Assembly (NCBI GenBank): GCA_018292915.2
Contig: JACVVK020000005.1
Span: forward strand, 1,585,001-1,649,000
Direction of reading: 5' to 3'
Source: Batillaria attramentaria
Taxonomy: Eukaryota > Mollusca > Gastropoda > Batillariidae
DNA length: 64,000 bases
Shown here: one piece after another, positions 20,797-32,176 of the stretch
How positions within the stretch are numbered: position 1 is the stretch's first letter
Layout of the letters: every line of letters begins with the position of its first letter
Translations under genes and position numbers: made by a program
Notes under the pieces: model-generated
What the model saw: the letters and a program-made list of their open reading frames with translations, nothing else
The model's database searches: none
What the model was told of the DNA's origin: nothing

Positions 20797-22017
20797 TCCA
20801 ACTAACCATCTTCGACCTGGGCACCGAGTGAAAAATGCTATTCCAAAACTCGACCTGTGGACCGAGTGGAAAATGCTATTCCAAAACTCGACCTGAGAAC
20901 CAAGTGAAAAATGCTATTCCAAAACTCGACCTGTGAACCGAGTGAAAAATGCTATTCCAAAACTCGACCTGTGGACCGAGTGAAAAATGCTATTCCAAAA
21001 CTCGACCTATGAACCGAGTGAAAAATGCTATTCCAAAACTCGACCTGTGAACCGAATGAAAAATGCTATTCCAAAACTCGACCTATGAACCGAGTGAAAA
21101 ATGCTATTCCAAAACTCGACCTGTGAACCGAATGAAAAATGCTATTCCAAAACTCGACCTGTGAACCGAGTGAAAATGCTATTCCAAAACTCGACCTGTG
21201 AACCGAGCGAAAAACGACATTCCAAAACTCGACCTATGAACCGAGTGAAAAATGCTGTTCCATAACTCGACCTGTGAACCGAGCGAAAAATGACATTCCA
21301 AAACTCGACCTATGAACCGAGTGAAAAATGCTATTCCAAAACTCGACCTGTGAACCGAGTGAAAAATGCCATTCCAAAACTCGACCTACGGACCGAGTGA
21401 AAAATGCCATTCCAAATCTCGACCTGTGAACCGAGTGAAAAATGCTATTCCAAAACTCGACCTGTGAACCGAGTGAAAAATGCTATTCCAAAACTCGACC
21501 TATGAACCGAGTGAAAAATGCTATTCCAAAACTCGACCTGTGAACCGAGTGAAAAATGCTATTCCAAAACTCGACCTATGAACCGAGTGAAAAATGCTAT
21601 TCCAAAACTCGACCTGTGAACCGAATGAAAAATGCTATTCCAAAACTCGACCTGAGGACCGAGTGAAAATGCTATTCCAAAACTCGACCTGTGAACCGAG
21701 CGAAAAACGACATTCCAAAACTCGACCTATGAACCGAGTGAAAAATGCTGTTCCATAACTCGACCTGTGAACCGAGCGAAAAATGACATTCCAAAACTCG
21801 ACCTATGAACCGAGTGAAAAATGCTATTCCAAAACTCGACCTGAGGATCGAGTGAAAAATGCTATTCCAAAACTCGACCTGAGGACCAAGTGAAAAATGC
21901 TATTCCAAAACTCGACCTGAGAACCGAGTGAAAAATGCTATTCCAAAACTCGACCTGAGAACCGAGTGAAAAATGCTATTCCAAAACTCGACCTGAGAAC
22001 CGAGTGAAAAATGCTAC
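20797..22017 (+). repeat. 38-bp satellite, about 32 copies, with 13-unit higher-order repeat
   Basis: The unit is CTGTGAACCGAGTGAAAAAT plus GCTATTCCAAAACTCGAC. A distinctive run of variant units (GCGAAAAACGACATTCC, then GCTGTTCCATAACTCG, then GCGAAAAATGACATTCC) appears at 21201 and again 493 bp later at 21694. That spacing is 13 units minus one base, showing block duplication. Confidence 0.95.
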
Positions 22018-22576
22018 TTCGGTTAAATAAACCGACAGTGTGATCCATCAACCTTTTCAGGGCCTCACCCGAAAGCGTTCCGGTCTTTAAGCTTACTGAC
22101 TGATCTTTGTCCGGTTCTCCTCCCAGCGCACGCAATCTGCTCATTGTGTCCAGCGACACCTAGCGGGACTTTTACTGTTGAGACTTGGACACTGTTTCAA
22201 GCTGAGAGAACGAAATGGATTCAGCGGCACTGCAGATCATTTCACATCAATTTCTCTCTCTCTCTCTCCCCCCCCCCCCTCCCCTTTTCCTGTTTTTGGG
22301 GGCGCTTACGGGGTCAGTTAACAAATGGGTTTCCATAGGATAAAAGAAAAAAGCTCCCTTGACCCAGTTGAAAACTTTTGTTTTTGTTTTTTGGACGCAT
22401 CCTTTAATCGCGGGGTGTAATCAAAAATGCACGCGATGTTTCCAGTCAGTGCTACTCTGCTTCAACAGTTCCGACGATGGCTGCTCTCATGCGAAGTCCT
22501 TTGCTTAAAATGTGAGCAAGCAGACTTTCAAAAAAAAAAAAAAAAGTGTAATAACGCGTTAGTCAAAGTCGTTGTC
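22018..22576. other. No gene seen
   Basis: Anonymous sequence with a CT run (22254-22280) and short A and T runs. Confidence 0.5.
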
Positions 22577-22804
22577 AGGACCCGTATGTAAAAGTCGGGG
22601 TTAGGGAGTTTAGCCCGGGTTAGAGTCTAACCTCGAACTAAAACTAGCTCTAGGGTATTATTTTTTTAAATCAGGAAGCGGGTCCATTCCAGCAAGTTGC
22701 CTATGTCGTTATAGAAGGATTTCTGTCTTTCTTTCTTCGCTTCCCTTTTTATTTAATTTTGTGTTAGGGTTTCTTTTGTCCTAGTCTGGGTTAGGCCCGT
22801 AGCC
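22577..22804 (+). mobile_element. MITE family G, copy 1 (right end truncated)
   Basis: Begins GACCCGTATGTAAAAGTCGG, then GGTTAGAGTCTAACCTCGAA; the body has GGTCCATTCCAGCAAG and TTTCTTTTGTCCTAGTCTGG. It ends at GGCCCGTAGCCG without the terminal inverted repeat seen in copy 2. Confidence 0.75.
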
Positions 22805-22909
22805 GTTCGCACAGGTCTATATTCTCTGCACTTTATAGACCTGAGGGAACAGTGAGCTGACCCCGTTCTCTGTTTCTCTGTCTCCGGTTTTCTGTCTGCC
22901 TCTCTCTCT

Positions 22910-22919
22910 CTCTCTCTCG

Positions 22920-22991
<72 letters not shown>

Positions 22992-23081
22992 CAGAGTGAC
23001 GGAGATAGAGACAGAGAAACACAGACGTTCTCTGACTCTCTGACTCTGTTTCTCTCTCCGTCTCCGTCTCCGTTTCTCTCT

Positions 23082-23140
<59 letters not shown>

Positions 23141-23300
23141 AGACAAAGACACAGAAACACAGACGTTCTCTGACTCTGTTTATCTGTCTCCGTCTCAGTT
23201 TATCTCGCTGTGTGCGTGTATATGTGTGTGGAGAGAGAGAGAGAGGGAGAGAGAGAGAGAGAGAGGGGGGGGGACGGGGAGGGGGGGACGGGGAGGGGGG
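22910..23300 (+). repeat. Compound (CT)n/(GT)n microsatellites, (GA)n and G-runs
   Basis: GT arrays at 22921-22990 and 23087-23139 are each followed by AGACA/CTCTGACTC-type sequence repeated in parallel (ACAGACGTTCTCTGACTC occurs twice). A GA array (23229-23264) and G-runs (to 23300) follow. The layout indicates a segmental duplication of GT plus flank, about 160 bp apart. Confidence 0.9.
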
Positions 23301-23670
23301 CTGCAGACGTAATAACACGTAGAAGGAACATTCTGAGCCCTGGTAACACAGAGCGTCGGGAGCGTCGGCTACTGCTATTGACACCACCCCGACGCTCTAG
23401 CACCGGGAACCTAGAACATACCCCCGTAACACCCGGGGTATGGCCCGTCAGTAGTGGCTGCAAATGGCGAGAGGAACGCCGGCTGGCAGACAGCTGCAAT
23501 CATGAAGAAACACGCGCAGTTATGGAACCATCGCTGCCTCCACATTTTCTTGTAAATGCACAGGAACACTTGGTCAGTGAGAAGCGGTTCGACCAATTAA
23601 TGCGAAGAGTGAGTGAGTGAGTGAGTGAGGTTTTCGGACTGAAAGCCGCGCAAGCAACAAAGACTACTTC

Positions 23671-23812
23671 GCGTGTGATTCACGTGAGCGTGCGTGTTGG
23701 GTTCAGCTCGCGGCGCTTTGAGTCAAATATTTGGGATAAAGCGCCTATATTAATGCGCTTACTACTACTACAACTACTACAACAACTACTACTACTACTA
23801 CTACTACTACTG
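23671..23812 (+). mobile_element. SINE-B 3' fragment with (CTA)n tail
   Basis: GTGTGATTCACGTGAGCGTG, GCGGCGCTTTGAG and GATAAAGCGCCTATATTAAT, ending in (CTA)n instead of (ATT)n. Confidence 0.85.
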
Positions 23813-23832
23813 TGTATTGTGTAGGTGTTTTT

Positions 23833-24135
23833 CCCAATTTCTTGAATTGGTTCAAAGTACCGCAGACTAAACCCAACACGCACCCTCGATCACGTGAATC
23901 GCACGCACTCTCTCACACGCTGGGCATTAACACATTACAAGCACATGCTGCGAAGTGTCCGCTCAGGAATTTAAGTTTGGGAATTTAGAAATGCATTTTC
24001 TTTTCAAATTTTGTGGGCTAAGCATTTTCAAAGCAGAGGGGAAGGAAGCCGGAGTACCCTGAGAGAACCCCCGACGATTGGCCCCAATGAACGGTGCCAC
24101 CCACACACGAGAGAGAAACGTCCGATGCTCCAAGT

Positions 24136-24187
<52 letters not shown>

Positions 24188-24414
24188 GGAGTTTAACGTC
24201 CTTTTCCACCACATAAGGGTGATATCAAAGACGGGGCAACGAGAAAAAGGCCAGCACAAAATATTTCGCCCCAGCCGGGATTCGAACTCACGACCCGAGC
24301 ATTGAAAGTCCTGCGCTCTACCATTCGGCCACCCCGGCTCCGCCAAGTGGGGTTTGAACCTGGCCTCTCGCATTGGTGACGAAGACTTAAACCACTAGAC
24401 CACCGACCGCCCCA
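23833..24414 (-). mobile_element. SINE-B, full-length, interrupted by SINE-A
   Basis: Reverse copy from ACCGCAGACTAAACCCAACA to the tRNA-like head CCACTAGACCACCGACCGCC. A SINE-A with a GT array sits inside at 24139-24341, flanked by CCAAGTAGGGT- and CCAAGTGGGGT-type repeats. Confidence 0.85.
24139..24341 (-). mobile_element. SINE-A nested in SINE-B, with (GT)n at its tail
   Basis: The tail GTTTGGGAGTTTAACG directly follows (GT)n, and the head ends GGCCACCCCGGCTCCG. The insertion shows that this SINE-A is younger than the SINE-B copy. Confidence 0.88.
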
Positions 24415-24856
24415 TAACTCCCTCGGAAGCTGAAAGAAGGTTGCAGCCTCACGTCATCCTGTACTTACGACGCCAAAAACAAAACAAACTCTGACATCCC
24501 GCTGGCTTGTTGTTTCAGCTTTCAGATCAAGGTGATTAGGCAGCCCTCTTCCTGTGTTAATGGGTGCCAGAAAGCTTATTTTGCAGATACACACAAACGG
24601 TGCAAACACACATACCTGCGAAAGACAACAACGGCAGAGAGAGGGAGAGAAAGAAAAAAATGGACAAAAACTTGACTGACGTGCATGGTGAAATTGATTT
24701 GGCGTCTCCGCCCTAGTTTGATGCAAGCCAGAACTAGTGTGCATTGAGTAGATGTTCCGGTGCATAACATAACTGTGGCAGATGAAAGTTGGAGGGAAAG
24801 GAGAGTTGGAGGGGGGGGGGATGTAGGAGGTGGCGGGGGCCGGGGGGGGGGGGGGC
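24415..24856. other. No gene seen; G-rich tail end
   Basis: Anonymous sequence ending in G-rich stretches (24810-24855), some able to form G-quadruplexes, then GT/CG repeats (24857-24897). Confidence 0.5.
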
Positions 24857-24907
24857 TGTGTGTGTGTGTGTGTGTGTGCGCGCGCGCGCGCGCGCACGCC
24901 ATCGCCA

Positions 24908-25308
24908 AATAATAATAATAATAATAATCGCATTAATATAGGCGCTTTATCCCAAATATTTTGGCTCAAAGCGCCGCGAGCTAAACCCAACACGCACGCT
25001 CACGTGAATCACACGCATTCTCTCACACACAGGACATAAACGTATTACAATCACGTGGTGCGAAGGGTCAGCTCAGCTATTTAAATTTCGGAATTTAGAT
25101 ATGCATTTATTTTTCAAACTTGGTGGGCTGAACATTTCCAAAGCAGAGGGGGAGGAAGCCGGAGTACCCGGAGAGAACCCCCGACGATCGGCCCGAATGA
25201 ACGGTGCCACATACGAGAAGGAAAAATTCTTTGCCCCGAGTGGTGCTCGAACCCCTGACCTCTCGCATTGGTGACAAGTCTCTTAACCACTAGACCACCG
25301 ACCGCCCC
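24908..25308 (-). mobile_element. SINE-B, full-length
   Basis: Complete reverse copy: (AAT)n, GGCGCTTTATCCCAAATATT, ACACGCACGCTCACGTGAAT, CCCGACGATCGGCCCGAATG, then the head GGTGCTCGAACCCCTGACC and CACTAGACCACCGACCGCCC. It is the best reference copy of the family here. Confidence 0.88.
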
Positions 25309-25360
25309 TGTTCAGTCAGCGCCATGATCGGATCCAAAATAATCTGGAAACAAAGATGCA

Positions 25361-25530
25361 GGGTGGGTGGGTGTTTGGGGGTTTAACGTCCTTTTCTACC
25401 ACATAGGGTGATATGAAAGACAGGGCAACGATGAAAAAGCCAGCACAAATATTTGGCCCCAGCCGGGATCGAACTCACGACCCGAGCATTAGAAGTCCAA
25501 CGCTCTACCATTCGACCACCCCGGCTCCCC
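25361..25530 (-). mobile_element. SINE-A, full-length, 12-bp target duplication
   Basis: Perfect flanking AACAAAGATGCA at 25349-25360 and 25531-25542. All parts, including the head, are intact. Confidence 0.92.
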
Positions 25531-25742
25531 AACAAAGATGCAAAGACGCCTTAAACTTGACTGGCGTAACTATAACTGAGACATAGCATGATGCTATGCT
25601 GATTTAAATGCTTTGATTGATTGTATGCTTTGATCGTAAGCTGACGTTGCGTCTCTACCGAGGTGTCCTGGTGACCTGATTGTGTCCGAACTGAAGTCGT
25701 CTTTTTGTGCATAGTATTGTGTGAAGAGTAAGAGAATGAAGT

Positions 25743-25744
<2 letters not shown>

Positions 25745-25776
<32 letters not shown>

Positions 25777-25785
25777 CGTGCGTGC

Positions 25786-25833
<48 letters not shown>
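25745..25833 (+). repeat. (GT)n microsatellite
   Basis: GT array with a short CGTG-rich interruption. Confidence 0.95.
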
Positions 25834-26224
25834 ATCGTATCTGAGCGGGGTAGAGCAAAGTGATAATAATTTAGGGTGAGGAGTGGAAGAAAGAAAACCT
25901 CAAAAAGCACCTGCTATTTGATGATTCTAAAGTCTGTTGCTGAAGATAATGCCAGTTCCCCAACAAACAAAGTAAGAAAGAAAGCAAAAAAGAAGAATTA
26001 GAAAGAGAGAAATTGAGAATGGGAAAGAAAGACAGAAAGAAAGAAAAAGGTGGAGAAGCGGAAGAAAGGGAAACACAGTAAAAGAGAAATTTTAAAAAAA
26101 GAAAGAAAGAAAGAAGAAGAAACAGAAACTAAGACGAAAAAGGTCTTTTGAGTGTCTTTGAAAACCCCTCTTCCTGCTGTAAAAAAAAAAAAAAAAAAAA
26201 AGGAACCACGATTGCTTTGTAAGT
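25834..26224. other. No gene seen; purine-rich
   Basis: An A/G-rich stretch (25970-26140, GAAAGAAAG type) and an A-run at 26181-26202; otherwise anonymous. Confidence 0.5.

Positions 26225-26291
<67 letters not shown>
26225..26291 (+). repeat. (GT)n microsatellite
   Basis: About 66 bp of GT. Confidence 0.96.
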
Positions 26292-26292
<1 letters not shown>

Positions 26293-26469
26293 TCAAAAGC
26301 GATTCCCCAGAGGTTCTTCTTGTGATCATCCCCGCATAGCTCCCCACATCCTCCCACCCCACCGCTCGTGCGAGAGGAGTCCAAGTGCTTCCAGGAATCC
26401 TCTTCTGCCCGTTTGTCCAAATTTGGCACTGATCAAATGCCTTTATATCTGGTCTTTCCTGGCCGAACT

Positions 26470-26709
26470 TTAACTCTTAAGAGCCCAAACCCGACCACCC
26501 CAAGCCAACTATATGATACGGATGGCTAAAAAGAACAAGCCACTGCACACCAGTAGGAGCCACTTCAAACCACTATCACGCAAGGCGTGGGCTCTCTCCG
26601 CGAGGCCCGAGACCGCTGCAGATTATGTAATACTGGCTTGAGGTGGCTCCTAGTTACCGGAAGCTTTCACTTAAAACTGCTATTTTTTTCATGGGCTTTT
26701 AGGAGTTAA
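26470..26709. mobile_element. Foldback MITE family T, copy 2 (TTAA-flanked)
   Basis: Begins TTAACTCTTAAGAGCCC and ends GGGCTTTTAGGAGTTAA. The inner arms GGAGCCACTTCAAACCACTA and CTGGCTTGAGGTGGCTCC pair. TTAA at both ends suggests piggyBac-type mobilisation (inference from target preference). Confidence 0.85.
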
Positions 26710-27369
26710 GGGCACATTAAACTTTCTCATATTTGAATTTTTTTATTTTTTTTTAAATAAAGAACGAAGCTTTAACACTGTTTGGACATTAGACCTTTCC
26801 ACGAACTGTGCAGCCTCTCATATCCAAGCGATAATCAACATTTAATAAGAAATTCTCGCGCCATTTGTGCGTCAGCTTTTTTTTATTTTTTTTTTTATCT
26901 ATAAACGGTACAAACAGCAGGACCTCACGCTTTTGTGTTTTATTCTTGATTTTAAGCAATTTTACTGGTCAAGACTGTCTGTTTTACTTATTTTTGTAGT
27001 CTCATTTATTAAAATGTTTATCAGTTGTGTGTTTTACTAGTATGCGGGCCAGAACTGCAATTTCCCAATTTTGGGATCAATAAACTTAAGTATTCTGTAT
27101 TCTGTATTTTAACGCAATATCACGCCGACTCCGACCTAAATACAGACCTTTGTTGTTATGACTTGACACATCTGATTGTTTTTGGTGCGCACATGACATC
27201 AGTGGGGAAAACTTTCCGACACCGTTGTTGTATTCCAGGCGGGCAATAGGAGCATTTCAAAATACTTGTGAAATGTGGATTTCGTCATAGTCTGACCTCG
27301 AGGTAACCCCTCTTCAGACGAAGAGATCACACAGCTCCTAGAGCGCTGCGTCACTGCGGTCATTTGGAG
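26710..27369. other. No gene seen; possible LINE tail at 27040-27115
   Basis: AT-rich anonymous sequence. At 27055-27110 the words GCAATTTCCCAATTTTGGGA, ATCAATAAAC and ATTCTGTATTCTGTATT resemble the 3' terminus of a non-LTR retrotransposon; no reverse transcriptase frame is present. Confidence 0.4.
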
Positions 27370-27382
27370 CGATCGATTAGCG

Positions 27383-27551
27383 GGTGGGTGGGTGTCTGGG
27401 GGTTTAACGTCCTTTTCCACCACACAGGGTGATATCAAAGACGGGGCAACGACGAAAAAGCCAGCACAAATATTTGGCCCCAGCCGGGATCGAACTCACG
27501 ACCCGAGCATTAAAAGTCCAACGCTCTACCATTCGACCACCCCGGCTCCTC
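27383..27551 (-). mobile_element. SINE-A, full-length, 13-bp target duplication
   Basis: Perfect flanking CGATCGATTAGCG at 27370-27382 and 27552-27564. The head and tail are complete. Confidence 0.92.
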
Positions 27552-27754
27552 CGATCGATTAGCGAACTATGTAGCGGGCAAGTCACACAAATACTTAGCT
27601 GAGTAAATGCGCACTTACGTGACTGAATGCCTCCCTAAGTATGCAGAGTTCGTAATGAGAAAGCCAAAGTATCCGTAAACGGCTTTGTGTGTACTTAGTT
27701 TTACTTGTGACGTATTGGTATTAAGTGTTTTTGTTAGTGAACGCTACCACGCAG

Positions 27755-27928
27755 GGGGAGCCGGGGTGGCCGAATGGTAGAGCGTTGGACTTCTAATGCT
27801 CGGGTCGTGAGTTCGATCCCGGCTGGGGCCAAATATTTTGTGCTGGCTTTTTCATCGGTGCCCCGTCTTTGATATCACCCTATGTAGTGGAAAAGGACGT
27901 TAAGCCCCCAAACACCCACCCACCCTTC
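27755..27928 (+). mobile_element. SINE-A, full-length, 8-bp target duplication
   Basis: Forward copy flanked by CCACGCAG (27747-27754 and 27929-27936). A-box-like TGGCCGAATGGTAGAG and B-box-like GAGTTCGATCCC are clear. Confidence 0.92.
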
Positions 27929-27967
27929 CACGCAGAGGTCATTTAGTGGTGCCGGTTAACCCTTTAC

Positions 27968-28829
27968 AAGGCTACGTACCAGAGATGCAAATTTGGAGGA
28001 AAACGCTATATATTCCTCTTACACATAACGTTGCAGATGACACCCTAGAAATGCTTTAAAATTCATCCAAAAATTCACAAAAATCAGGCAGCCATAGACT
28101 CATGTGTAGAGTAAATTTAAACAAATTCCAATGTTCCGTGTTTTTGACAATATTGGCGGCGACCACATACCCCCTCATTCCACGGTCGTCTGCTGGCTCC
28201 TGTGCCAGCCGCGCATGAATACAAATAGTCCACAAGCCAGCCTCATTTTCCCCTAATTTTATTATTACCTCGCATGAAACTTATTTACAAAGCCAACAAA
28301 AAGCACCAGATTGCCATTTTTTACTCTCCACACAAATTTTAAAAGGGGCAAAGATTTTCTACTATATTTAGCCGAGTTTAACTACGCTGAATATAGTTTA
28401 AAATTTTTGCCCCTTTGTAAATTTGTTTGCAGAAAAGAAAATGGCAATCTGGGGCTTTTTGTGTTGGCTTTGTAAATAAGTTTCATGCCAGGTCATAGTA
28501 AAATTAGGGTAAACGAGCCTGGCTTGTGGACTATTTGTATTCATGCGCGGCTGGCACAAGAGCTAGCAGACGACAGAGGATTGAGGGGGTATGTGCTCGC
28601 TGCTAACATTGCAAAAAAAAAAAAAAAAAAAAACCACAAAAACACGGAATACTGGAATTTGTTGAAATTTACTCTACACATGAGTCTTTGGCTGCTGGAT
28701 TTTTGTGATTTTTTTTTTGGGGGGGGGGGGGGGGATTTTATAGCATTTCTAGGGTGTCATCCGCGACGTTATGTTTAATAGGAATATATAGTGTTTTCTT
28801 GGAATTTGCATCGGTGTCCTGTAGCCTTC
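27968..28829. mobile_element. Foldback element F2, 862-bp near-palindrome
   Basis: The outer left GGCTACGTACCAGAGATGCA and outer right TGCATCGGTGTCCTGTAGCC pair, as do GCTATATATTCC with GGAATATATAGTG, AATCAGGCAGCC with GGCTGCTGGATT and AGCCGCGCATGAATACAAAT with ATTTGTATTCATGCGCGGCT. The centre is near 28398 (TTTAGCCGAGTTTAACTACG). Arms of about 420 bp differ by substitutions and by A- and T/G-runs at 28613-28634 and 28710-28733. A half copy lies at 8040-8515. Confidence 0.88.
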
Positions 28830-29590
28830 CAGAGACACCAAGTGACCATCAAGCCATAGAAAAGGTAATGACTGCGAAGTGGTTACAAGTTAAGCAAATA
28901 AAACCGACATAAAAGGGACAGAAACCACTTAACTTTCACAAAGGACGGCACGGGTCAACGTTTCGGCTTTCGCCTTCCTCGGGACACAAACAAATGGGAC
29001 ATAACTTCAACAAACAAACAAAAGATAACTCTGCGGACGTACTGACATACACGGCGCGGGGAAAAAAATTGAAATGAAATTAAACAGTGGGCGAGAAAAG
29101 GACCAGAAAACCACAGTCAAGCCGTAGTTTTATTCACTCTCACACAGTCTCCTTGCTTTGATCGGCCTCGCCGCTGTCCATGTGTCAGTATTTACACGAC
29201 CTCGTCCCAAAGGGTCGATGACACAGGACGAAAACGACACACAAAGGTCACCGAGCGTTAATTGCAGCCAAGATCCACGTGCTAATACTTTACCACGGGC
29301 CGCAGCTGACAGATGGAAGAGCCGGGGATTTTGACCGTGGGCGAAATCCGTTGGTTGGCAATCATGCGGGCGCACGCCCTCGCTTCCGGTCATGCGCAAA
29401 AGGCCACTCGCATGCGTGGTTATGTCCCTAGTCTTGTGATCATGTGTTGGAAGGGTGCGTTGAAAAAAACTACTGCTCGTGGCTAGAGTTTTGTGCACTA
29501 TTCAGCCCTCAACGTAAAGTGCGTATTTTCGTTCTTGTGGAAATCGTATTAATTACTTAGTTCTTGTTTGTCTGAATATAAGCCTGTCCC
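28830..29590. other. No gene seen; ribozyme-like motif at 28950-28985 (minus)
   Basis: Anonymous sequence. On the minus strand, CCGAGGAAGGCGAAAGCCGA followed by AACG resembles the catalytic core of a hammerhead ribozyme, with a GGC-GAAA-GCC stem II, but has C in place of an invariant U. Such motifs occur in Penelope-like elements. A 122-codon minus frame at 29130-29498 has no recognisable domain. Confidence 0.3.
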
Positions 29591-29606
29591 TCCCTGTCAT
29601 CTTAAC

Positions 29607-29772
29607 CGGGCCGAATGGTAGAGCGTTGGACTTCTAATGCTCGAGTCGTGAGTTCGTATCCCGGCTGGAGCCAAATATTTGTGCTGGCTTTTTCATCGTT
29701 GCCCCGTCTTTGATATCACCCGTATGTGGTGGAAAAGGACGTTAAACCCACAAACACCCACCCATCCACCCA
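29607..29772 (+). mobile_element. SINE-A, slightly 5'-shortened, 15-bp target duplication
   Basis: Perfect flanking CCCTGTCATCTTAAC at 29592-29606 and 29773-29787. The first bases of the head (GGGAGCCGGGGTGG) are missing, showing incomplete reverse transcription. Confidence 0.92.
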
Positions 29773-29822
29773 CCCTGTCATCTTAACTGTAACGCACTGA
29801 TAGCGCAAACCCTTTAAGACAA

Positions 29823-29825
<3 letters not shown>

Positions 29826-29858
<33 letters not shown>

Positions 29859-29882
29859 AAAGAGAGAGAGAGAGAGAGAGAG
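29826..29882 (+). repeat. (GT)n(GA)n microsatellite
   Basis: GT followed by GA, as elsewhere in the intron. Confidence 0.93.
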
Positions 29883-30654
29883 AATTAGTGACGTATAAGT
29901 ATCCACACGCTTGATCATAACGAATAAGATCTGGCGTGTTAAGTAGACTTAAACTGATTCCACATTTGCATAACTCTGTCAAGAATGGAACATTTTGCTG
30001 CAATTTTGCACTCTTCAGAAACTTGACCCTATTTGACGACATATTGACTGGAGAATGAAAACACACCAACAGTATTTTCTGCAACTTCCGTGACGTATGC
30101 AAAACCTGTGCTCATATTATTACGTCGGTCAGGGTTCAGAAGTTCGTGCCGGCGTAGGTCGCTAAAAAATGGAAACGAGAAATTGAGTACTCCTGGAGAA
30201 TGTCAGTCACACTCGATCACTCCAAACTGCGGGCAAACAGGGGATGAGGGACTGTAGACCAGTGGTCCGCGCCCACCCCAGCGGGACTAATGCACTAGGG
30301 TCAAGTCCTAGAAAGTTTTCGAACAGCAAGCACAATTTCATAGATCAATATACACGACCATACAAAGGATACGGTGAGTGAGTGAGTGAGTTTTTATGTT
30401 GTTTCCATAGTAATGGAAACAACATCATACGACGGGGTAAAATTTCCACGTTCATAGGCAAGCATCTGTGGTACAAACGCACGTCACTGCCGATCTCCCG
30501 CAGAGACGATTTTGCAAGTGTAACTCTGACAATGACGTAAGAAGCGTGCGTCTCCGATGCTGACGCGTATGGTGCTCCGAACGCACTTCTCCTCCTCAGT
30601 GAGTGCCGTCTGTGCGGATGTGTGTGCGGATGTGTGTGTGTGAATTGTGTCCAG
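29883..30654. other. No gene seen; short hairpin near 30400-30425
   Basis: Anonymous sequence. A (GAGT)n stretch (30374-30391) leads to GTTGTTTCCATAGTAATGGA followed by AACAAC, a small perfect hairpin. Confidence 0.5.
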
Positions 30655-31268
30655 GCCCGTTTCTTCGAAAATACTCAACCGAATGGCTTAAAATTTGGGG
30701 TATCCAAATATATCAAAATGTTACATTAGAGGAACCAAGCGTGTGATTATTGCTTAAGTGATTTGGGAGTTATCGCCCTTTTGAGACAAGTTGGTTGTCT
30801 TTCGTGTACAGGCGTAATATTTATTTAAATCACTCAATTTTTTTGGCAGTAGATAGCTTGAATACGGACTCTGAACAGAGTCACTACTAGAAAATGGTCG
30901 CTCTTATAGGTTTCATGTAAACCGAACCTGAGTTGACATTGCATGTGAACCCAGTTCAGATGCCTGTATCTCCGTAAATACTAAACCGATCGATTTCAAA
31001 TTTGGGGTTTTTGAATGAATCAAGATTGTTGAATAGAAGGCGCGATCCAGGAACGATTGCACACATGATTTGCGAGTTATTGCCCTTTTCAGAAAAAGTG
31101 GCTTTCTGGCGTTTGAAGGCGTAATATTTATCTAAATCACTCCATTTTTTGGACATGGATAGCATGAATACGAACTCTCAACAGAGTGAATTTGGGAGGT
31201 TGTCGCTATTATACTTTTGACGTAAGCCGTACCTCATGAAAGTGCTGGTGAACCCATTTTAGATCTCA
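30655..31268 (+). repeat. Two-copy tandem duplication, about 307-bp unit
   Basis: Both units share CGTAAATACTAAACCGAT-like starts, TTTGGGAGTTATCGCCCTTT versus TTTGCGAGTTATTGCCCTTT, GGCGTAATATTTAT, AAATCACTCCATTTTTT and GAATACGGACTCT versus GAATACGAACTCT. The GGCGTAATAT word lies at 30811 and 31118. The units are clearly diverged, so the duplication is old. Confidence 0.85.
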
Positions 31269-31269
31269 A

Positions 31270-31688
31270 AATCGCTCCTACTATATATAGATAATGTGTC
31301 TGGGGTGCCATAAAAAATACACAAAAAAATTAGAAAAATTCACTGCAGCCGTTATCGTCAGTTGGCTCGAAAATTTGTACTCAAAGCACATTTCCTCTAC
31401 ACAAGCCACACGCCTCACAAACATCGCAGAAAAGGCACACGCGCACTGACGCAAAACTGTATCAGCGTCAGTTTGCCGACGTCATGTTTGATTGACGTGA
31501 TGCTGGCATTTCTTGGGGGTGTGTCGTCACTTTTCGGAAGTTCTCTATTTGTAGACGGGGAAAGCGGGAGTTTCATTGATGTAGTGAGCTTTGATTTTCC
31601 CACTGACTCTCACTCAATAGCATAGTAGAGTGAGAGAACACCACATAGGTCTCAATGGAGCACATGCACAAACGCGGCTCGCGCAAGT

Positions 31689-31690
<2 letters not shown>
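31270..31690. other. No gene seen
   Basis: Anonymous sequence; an 87-codon plus frame at 31362-31625 has no recognisable feature. Confidence 0.45.
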
Positions 31691-31741
<51 letters not shown>

Positions 31742-31793
31742 TGCGTGCGCACGCGCGTATGTCTGTGTGTGTCTGTGTGCGCGCGCGCGCAGC
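31691..31793 (+). repeat. (GT)n with (GCGT)n and GCGC runs
   Basis: GT array passing into GCGTGCGT and CGCGCGCG alternations, a potential Z-DNA former. Confidence 0.9.
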
Positions 31794-32067
31794 AGACATA
31801 ACACATAGTGAAAAAACGTTCGCCGCGCAGACTTGTCTGTTAAACACATTGAGCCGGTATAAATTCGATCTTTACACTGCGCAGCAGCAACACATCAATT
31901 TTCATGGGGCTGCTTTCATTGCAAGAATTGTATCCGAGTCAAAGTTATTACGTCAAATGTATTATGCGTCAACCCAATGAGGAAAAACGTCATAGATTTC
32001 AAAGAAAACAACTTGACGTCTCTCTTCCAAAACCAAGATTGGTCTGACAAGCCCGGTCAGTTGTTTC

Positions 32068-32176
<109 letters not shown>

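Noticed and set aside
27755..27830. tRNA gene candidates at SINE heads (here and at about 15 other places)
   Set aside because: A and B boxes are present but the sequence continues into the conserved SINE body, with target duplications around the whole unit; the cloverleaf is degraded.
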